A DNA stretch of 64,000 nt from Mucilaginibacter sp. PAMC 26640 (GTDB lineage Bacteria; Bacteroidota; Bacteroidia; Sphingobacteriales; Sphingobacteriaceae). Below the pieces are notes generated by a model, which saw nothing but the letters and a program-made list of their open reading frames with translations, had not been told where the DNA came from and searched no databases. The position numbers and the translations under genes are program-made. The stretch is taken from contig CP014773.1 of assembly GCA_001596135.1 (NCBI GenBank), positions 4,464,001 to 4,528,000 of the forward strand, read 5' to 3'. Below, in pieces: positions 60,872 to 64,000 of the stretch (its first letter is position 1; each line of letters opens with the position of its first letter).

Positions 60872-62742
60872 ATAAAATTGAAGCACAAGAATCGTTTAAT
60901 GCTCGATACCTTTCATATGAAGATATCGCAAAAACGTTCATTCCTAATGATCAATTCTATCAACTAGTTACCAATAATCATACATTATTGATGGGGCCTC
61001 GTGGCAGTGGAAAAACAACATTGTTGAAAATGTTAGCCCCTCCAGGACAGTTTTATCTAGATCGGTACAAAACCGCTACAGATATAAATTTAGGGTTTAT
61101 TGGCATATATATACCAACTGATATACAATGGAATAAACAAATAGAAGTATTCTTATCCGATGAAAATTACTCCCGCAAAATAAAAGAAACATTTCCAAGA
61201 TTTTTGGTAACAACGAATATCTTGATCTGTCTTGTAAATACTTTTATTCAAGTGCTTGAATTGAAGTCAAATCATGAACATCTTGATATCCTTTCCAGCG
61301 AAATTGATTTAGCTCATCAAATTATTAATTTTTGGGGGATTGAGAAGCCTGTTAGCCCAACATTAAATAGTATTAAGCAATCATTATATCTAAGACTCAC
61401 CAGAGCTAACACCTTGCTTAAAAGGCTTAGATATAGTAATGAACTTGATGAAGGTGAATTGCCAAATTACTTTTTTGAAGACTATTTCGACTTATTAGTA
61501 CTTGGTTGTAACGCCTTTGAATCTATCTTTGAAAAAGGTAACGCTTTATTGTCTCGAAAATGGGCACTGTGTTTCGATGAATTGGAAATTTCACCAGATT
61601 GGCTTCAAAAGGATTTATTAGAGAAGATACGAAGCGTTGACCAAAGGTTTATTTTCAAGCTTACTACAAGTCCTATCGTGTCAATCGTCGATAAAATTTA
61701 TGATCGTGGCAATACTATTCAAGCAAGAGAGGATGAAGATTTCAAGGTTATAAGAACTTGGAACTATGATTTTAATTGTCAGCAACAATGGAACAAATTT
61801 TCTGATCAGTTAGTTACGCAGAAAATTGCAAGGTTCTTCTCAACGGATGTTACACCAAAAATTGTATTTGGTGAGGACTCTGATGAGAGGAACTTAAAAA
61901 ATGTATTCCCAAGAAACTTTCTTACGAAGCCGCGACCTAAGTCTGTAGCGAGTCTTTACGAAGAAGGAAATTACTATTGGAGCTTGTTTAAAGGATTGGC
62001 TGCAATTGACCCTAGTTTTAAAAAGTTTTTAGAACAAAAAGCTATTAACCCTAACAATCCATTACCTAAATCACCGGTTCAAATGGATCAGATATTTCGG
62101 AAGGTTAAAGAAATTGTATTGTTTAGGTTTCATTTCAAACAAAATGATCTTAGCATAAGAAAACGTCGGAATCCTTCGCTGTACTACGGAATACCCGCCA
62201 TTTATGAAATTTGTGATGGCAATCCAAGATTTTTAATAAGTCTTATTGATTCGCTTCTTTTTAACTTAAACGAGCCTCTGATTAAATTAAATATAAATTT
62301 GCAGTCGCAAATTATCACTGATTATTCTCAGAAATATCTTAATCTGATCGCGTCACACCCAGATTCTAATAAGGAAATAGCACATGGAAGAAATTTAAAT
62401 TTAGCTACGTTAATTTCACAAATTGGCACATTTTTCTTTGATAGACTTGTTCGAGACGAATTTAAGATGAACAAGCCGACAACATTTTGGGTCGATAAAG
62501 ATGTTCCTGCAAAAATTTTAGAATTAATCGAATTAGGTGTGCATTTAGGCGCTTTTATTTATTTAGACCCTAAAAAGGTTGTAAGTAAAGAAGGCCTTTT
62601 AGGTGTCAAATTTAGGCTTTCCTATCTTTTACACCCGCATTTCAGATTACCTAAAAGAGAATATGATACTATTATGTTATCAACCATTCTTAAAAATAAG
62701 AAAAAACAATCAAGTCTCGATCAACTTACAATTTCTATTTAA
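60868..62742 (+). CDS. ORC/CDC6-like AAA ATPase
   Basis: 624 residues. Walker A GPRGSGKT at 43-50; Walker B ALCFDELE at 233-240; a following KLTTSPI block could be sensor 1. A long helical insert lies between the two Walker motifs (about 85-230). The C-terminal half includes DGNPRFLISLIDSLLF, a pattern typical of the lid domain of ORC/CDC6 and STAND-like ATPases, and ends in a basic tail. It may be a sensor or switch that drives an effector. Overlaps neighbours by four bases upstream and one base downstream. Confidence 0.82.
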   Translation: MNKIEAQESFNARYLSYEDIAKTFIPNDQFYQLVTNNHTLLMGPRGSGKTTLLKMLAPPGQFYLDRYKTATDINLGFIGIYIPTDIQWNKQIEVFLSDENYSRKIKETFPRFLVTTNILICLVNTFIQVLELKSNHEHLDILSSEIDLAHQIINFWGIEKPVSPTLNSIKQSLYLRLTRANTLLKRLRYSNELDEGELPNYFFEDYFDLLVLGCNAFESIFEKGNALLSRKWALCFDELEISPDWLQKDLLEKIRSVDQRFIFKLTTSPIVSIVDKIYDRGNTIQAREDEDFKVIRTWNYDFNCQQQWNKFSDQLVTQKIARFFSTDVTPKIVFGEDSDERNLKNVFPRNFLTKPRPKSVASLYEEGNYYWSLFKGLAAIDPSFKKFLEQKAINPNNPLPKSPVQMDQIFRKVKEIVLFRFHFKQNDLSIRKRRNPSLYYGIPAIYEICDGNPRFLISLIDSLLFNLNEPLIKLNINLQSQIITDYSQKYLNLIASHPDSNKEIAHGRNLNLATLISQIGTFFFDRLVRDEFKMNKPTTFWVDKDVPAKILELIELGVHLGAFIYLDPKKVVSKEGLLGVKFRLSYLLHPHFRLPKREYDTIMLSTILKNKKKQSSLDQLTISI

Positions 62743-63677
62743 TGAAAGTCATCACCACAACACAGTTGTCGAAATTAGATATCAAAAAGATAGATATTGG
62801 AATTTTTTCAGCAGGCTACGAAAAAAGATGCACTCACATTGCGACTACCATTGATAAGACTGCTCAATTTGAAGTTAAACTTTGTTTGTCCTTTATCAAT
62901 CAGGATTCTGAGACTAAATTAAACAAAAAAATATTTACGCAGTTAGGTTTTGATATAAAAGGTGGAAATGGCAATGATGGTAGATGGGTAGAAAATCTAC
63001 TAATAGATTACTTTAAAAAATTAGATATTTTAACCGAAGAAATAACTGTTTTTATCGACTACTCCTCAATGACTCGTGTTTGGTATGCAAGCATCTTGCG
63101 TTTTTTTTATTACTCACCTTTAAAATTTAAAAATATAAGACTCATTTTTGCATATTCATTCGCTCAATTTTCTAATCCGCCTATCACCACAGTGAGAAAT
63201 ATCCATGTCGAACCCCTTGATGGCTATTCTTCTTTTTCCTTACCTGACAAACCAACTGCCTTAATACTTGGATTAGGCTACGAGCCAGAGAAGGCTTACG
63301 GACTTACAGAATTTTTTGATGCTGAAACATATTTGTTTTATAACGATGCAAGTTTAAGTGCAAAGTTTTCCAAAGCTGTCGAAGAAACGAACAAATATCT
63401 ACTAAATTTAGTGCCCAAAGAAAATATTTATTTGTACCCTATTGGCGATATGATATTTACTGAAAAACTACTGTCTAATTTATGTCGGGCATTAGGTGAA
63501 AGTAATCGTATAGTAATAGCGCCCACTGGTCCTAAACCATTTACGCTTATAAGTCTAATTACCTCGTTGAAGTTTGATGACGTAGATGTATGGAGAATTA
63601 GTCCAGGTAATGATGCTAAGATTACAAACAGAGAAGCAAGCGGAACGGTTTCTTATTTGCAGGTAATGATTGGTTAA
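62742..63677 (+). CDS. two-lobed protein of unknown function, possibly Rossmann/CARF-like
   Basis: 311 residues. Two halves show a similar order: IDIGIFSAGYEKR at 17-29 with VFIDYSSMTRVWYASIL at 103-119, and ALILGLGYEPEKA at 173-185 with IVIAPTGPKPFTLISLI at 257-273. The second pattern, strand plus TGPKP plus helix, resembles the ligand-binding loop of CARF-type Rossmann domains. No catalytic motif is evident. Last gene of the operon, its ATG overlapping the ATPase stop. A ligand sensor is one possibility; unrecognised family. Confidence 0.7.
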   Translation: MKVITTTQLSKLDIKKIDIGIFSAGYEKRCTHIATTIDKTAQFEVKLCLSFINQDSETKLNKKIFTQLGFDIKGGNGNDGRWVENLLIDYFKKLDILTEEITVFIDYSSMTRVWYASILRFFYYSPLKFKNIRLIFAYSFAQFSNPPITTVRNIHVEPLDGYSSFSLPDKPTALILGLGYEPEKAYGLTEFFDAETYLFYNDASLSAKFSKAVEETNKYLLNLVPKENIYLYPIGDMIFTEKLLSNLCRALGESNRIVIAPTGPKPFTLISLITSLKFDDVDVWRISPGNDAKITNREASGTVSYLQVMIG

Positions 63678-64000
63678 AAATTATTTCAAGGCGTTTAATA
63701 CCCTTTCACCTTTACTACAGTAATAGTGGTAGAAATACCGACTACCTTTGCAATTTATATAATTGTACAATCATTTTCAATGTATTTTACTATTTCGGCC
63801 TTTGGTCGGTGTTTCCACCGCACCAACCGTTTAATCCTGCCCTGCTCAACAATCGACTCCCTCCAATTTAAGATAAGTTGCTCATGAAACTCCGCAAGCA
63901 ATAACCGTTAAATATTTAACAGGCGATCTTATAACATCTAATCCACCGTTCATCTGTTTTTACCCCTCCCTCCCGGTTGAGCCGTACACACAAAATAATT
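63678..64000. other. sequence after the dam operon, no supported gene
   Basis: No clear terminator. A minus-strand frame at 63755-63907 (EFHEQLILNWRESIVEQGR and more, to TAA 63755) reads like protein but lacks an ATG and is bounded upstream by a stop; it may be a gene relic. No full copy of the att core was found here. Confidence 0.45.

Noticed and set aside
63755..63907. Minus-strand 49-codon frame near the right edge as a gene
   Set aside because: No ATG and a stop immediately upstream; kept only as a possible relic.

Overview
The window looks like a chromosome segment of a Bacteroidota bacterium, most likely Sphingobacteriaceae (Mucilaginibacter/Pedobacter-like). The evidence is TAnnTTTG-type -7 promoter elements, weak ribosome binding sites, a tmRNA with tag peptide GENNYALAA, acetyl/succinyl-type ornithine carbamoyltransferase, and FtsX-type permeases and IS families typical of the phylum. 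Genus is inferred from general resemblance only.

Core region, 1-34.3 kb. A minus-strand cluster (9.0 kb to 1) encodes two paralogous membrane Ser/Thr kinases, an FHA-like protein, a PP2C phosphatase and a single polypeptide fusing an FtsW/RodA glycosyltransferase to a penicillin-binding transpeptidase. This is a signalling-to-cell-wall set recalling the actinobacterial fha/pstP/rodA/pbpA/pkn locus. Next come a membrane phosphoesterase, a PIF1-like helicase, a lone CHC2 zinc finger, tRNA-Ser(GCU), a YpdA-like reductase and a 2H phosphoesterase. The arginine operon follows (GNAT acetyltransferase, argG, cupin, argC, argD, argF'). It is riddled with short GC-rich palindromic repeats, three of which are translated in frame. 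Housekeeping genes follow (PaiB-like, CPA antiporter, ndh, AI-2E transporter, M28 peptidase, DUF2252, DUF1684, class I aldolase). After an extremely G-rich tandem repeat block come an aminotransferase and an acyltransferase.

Island, 34.67-58.71 kb. The tmRNA gene ssrA (34320-34687) is the target of an integrated mobilizable element of about 24 kb. It is bounded by 19-bp direct repeats of the ssrA 3' end (34672-34690 and 58692-58710), and has a tyrosine recombinase next to attL and GGTGAGTAA-type candidate arm sites at both ends. Its backbone comprises two small HTH proteins, MobC, a relaxase and an accessory protein, preceded by a strongly structured candidate oriT. Three insertion sequences have entered it: IS21 family, a frameshifted IS110 family copy, and an IS3 family copy with intact ends and a 3-bp target duplication. 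Cargo includes a FtsX-like permease, an XRE regulator divergent from a HEPN/nucleotidyltransferase-like protein, remnants of broken defence-type genes, and a three-gene cluster (53.6-58.2 kb) of two PD-(D/E)XK-like proteins and a HEPN-GNAT fusion.

Right flank, 58.7-64 kb. Beyond attR and the displaced ssrA terminator lies an AT-rich, tightly overlapping four-gene operon: Dam-type adenine methylase, calcineurin-like phosphoesterase, ORC/CDC6-like ATPase, and a two-lobed protein of unknown function. I regard this operon and the HEPN-GNAT/nuclease cluster as the best candidates for undescribed defence systems. Both assignments rest on domain content and location; no function is shown.
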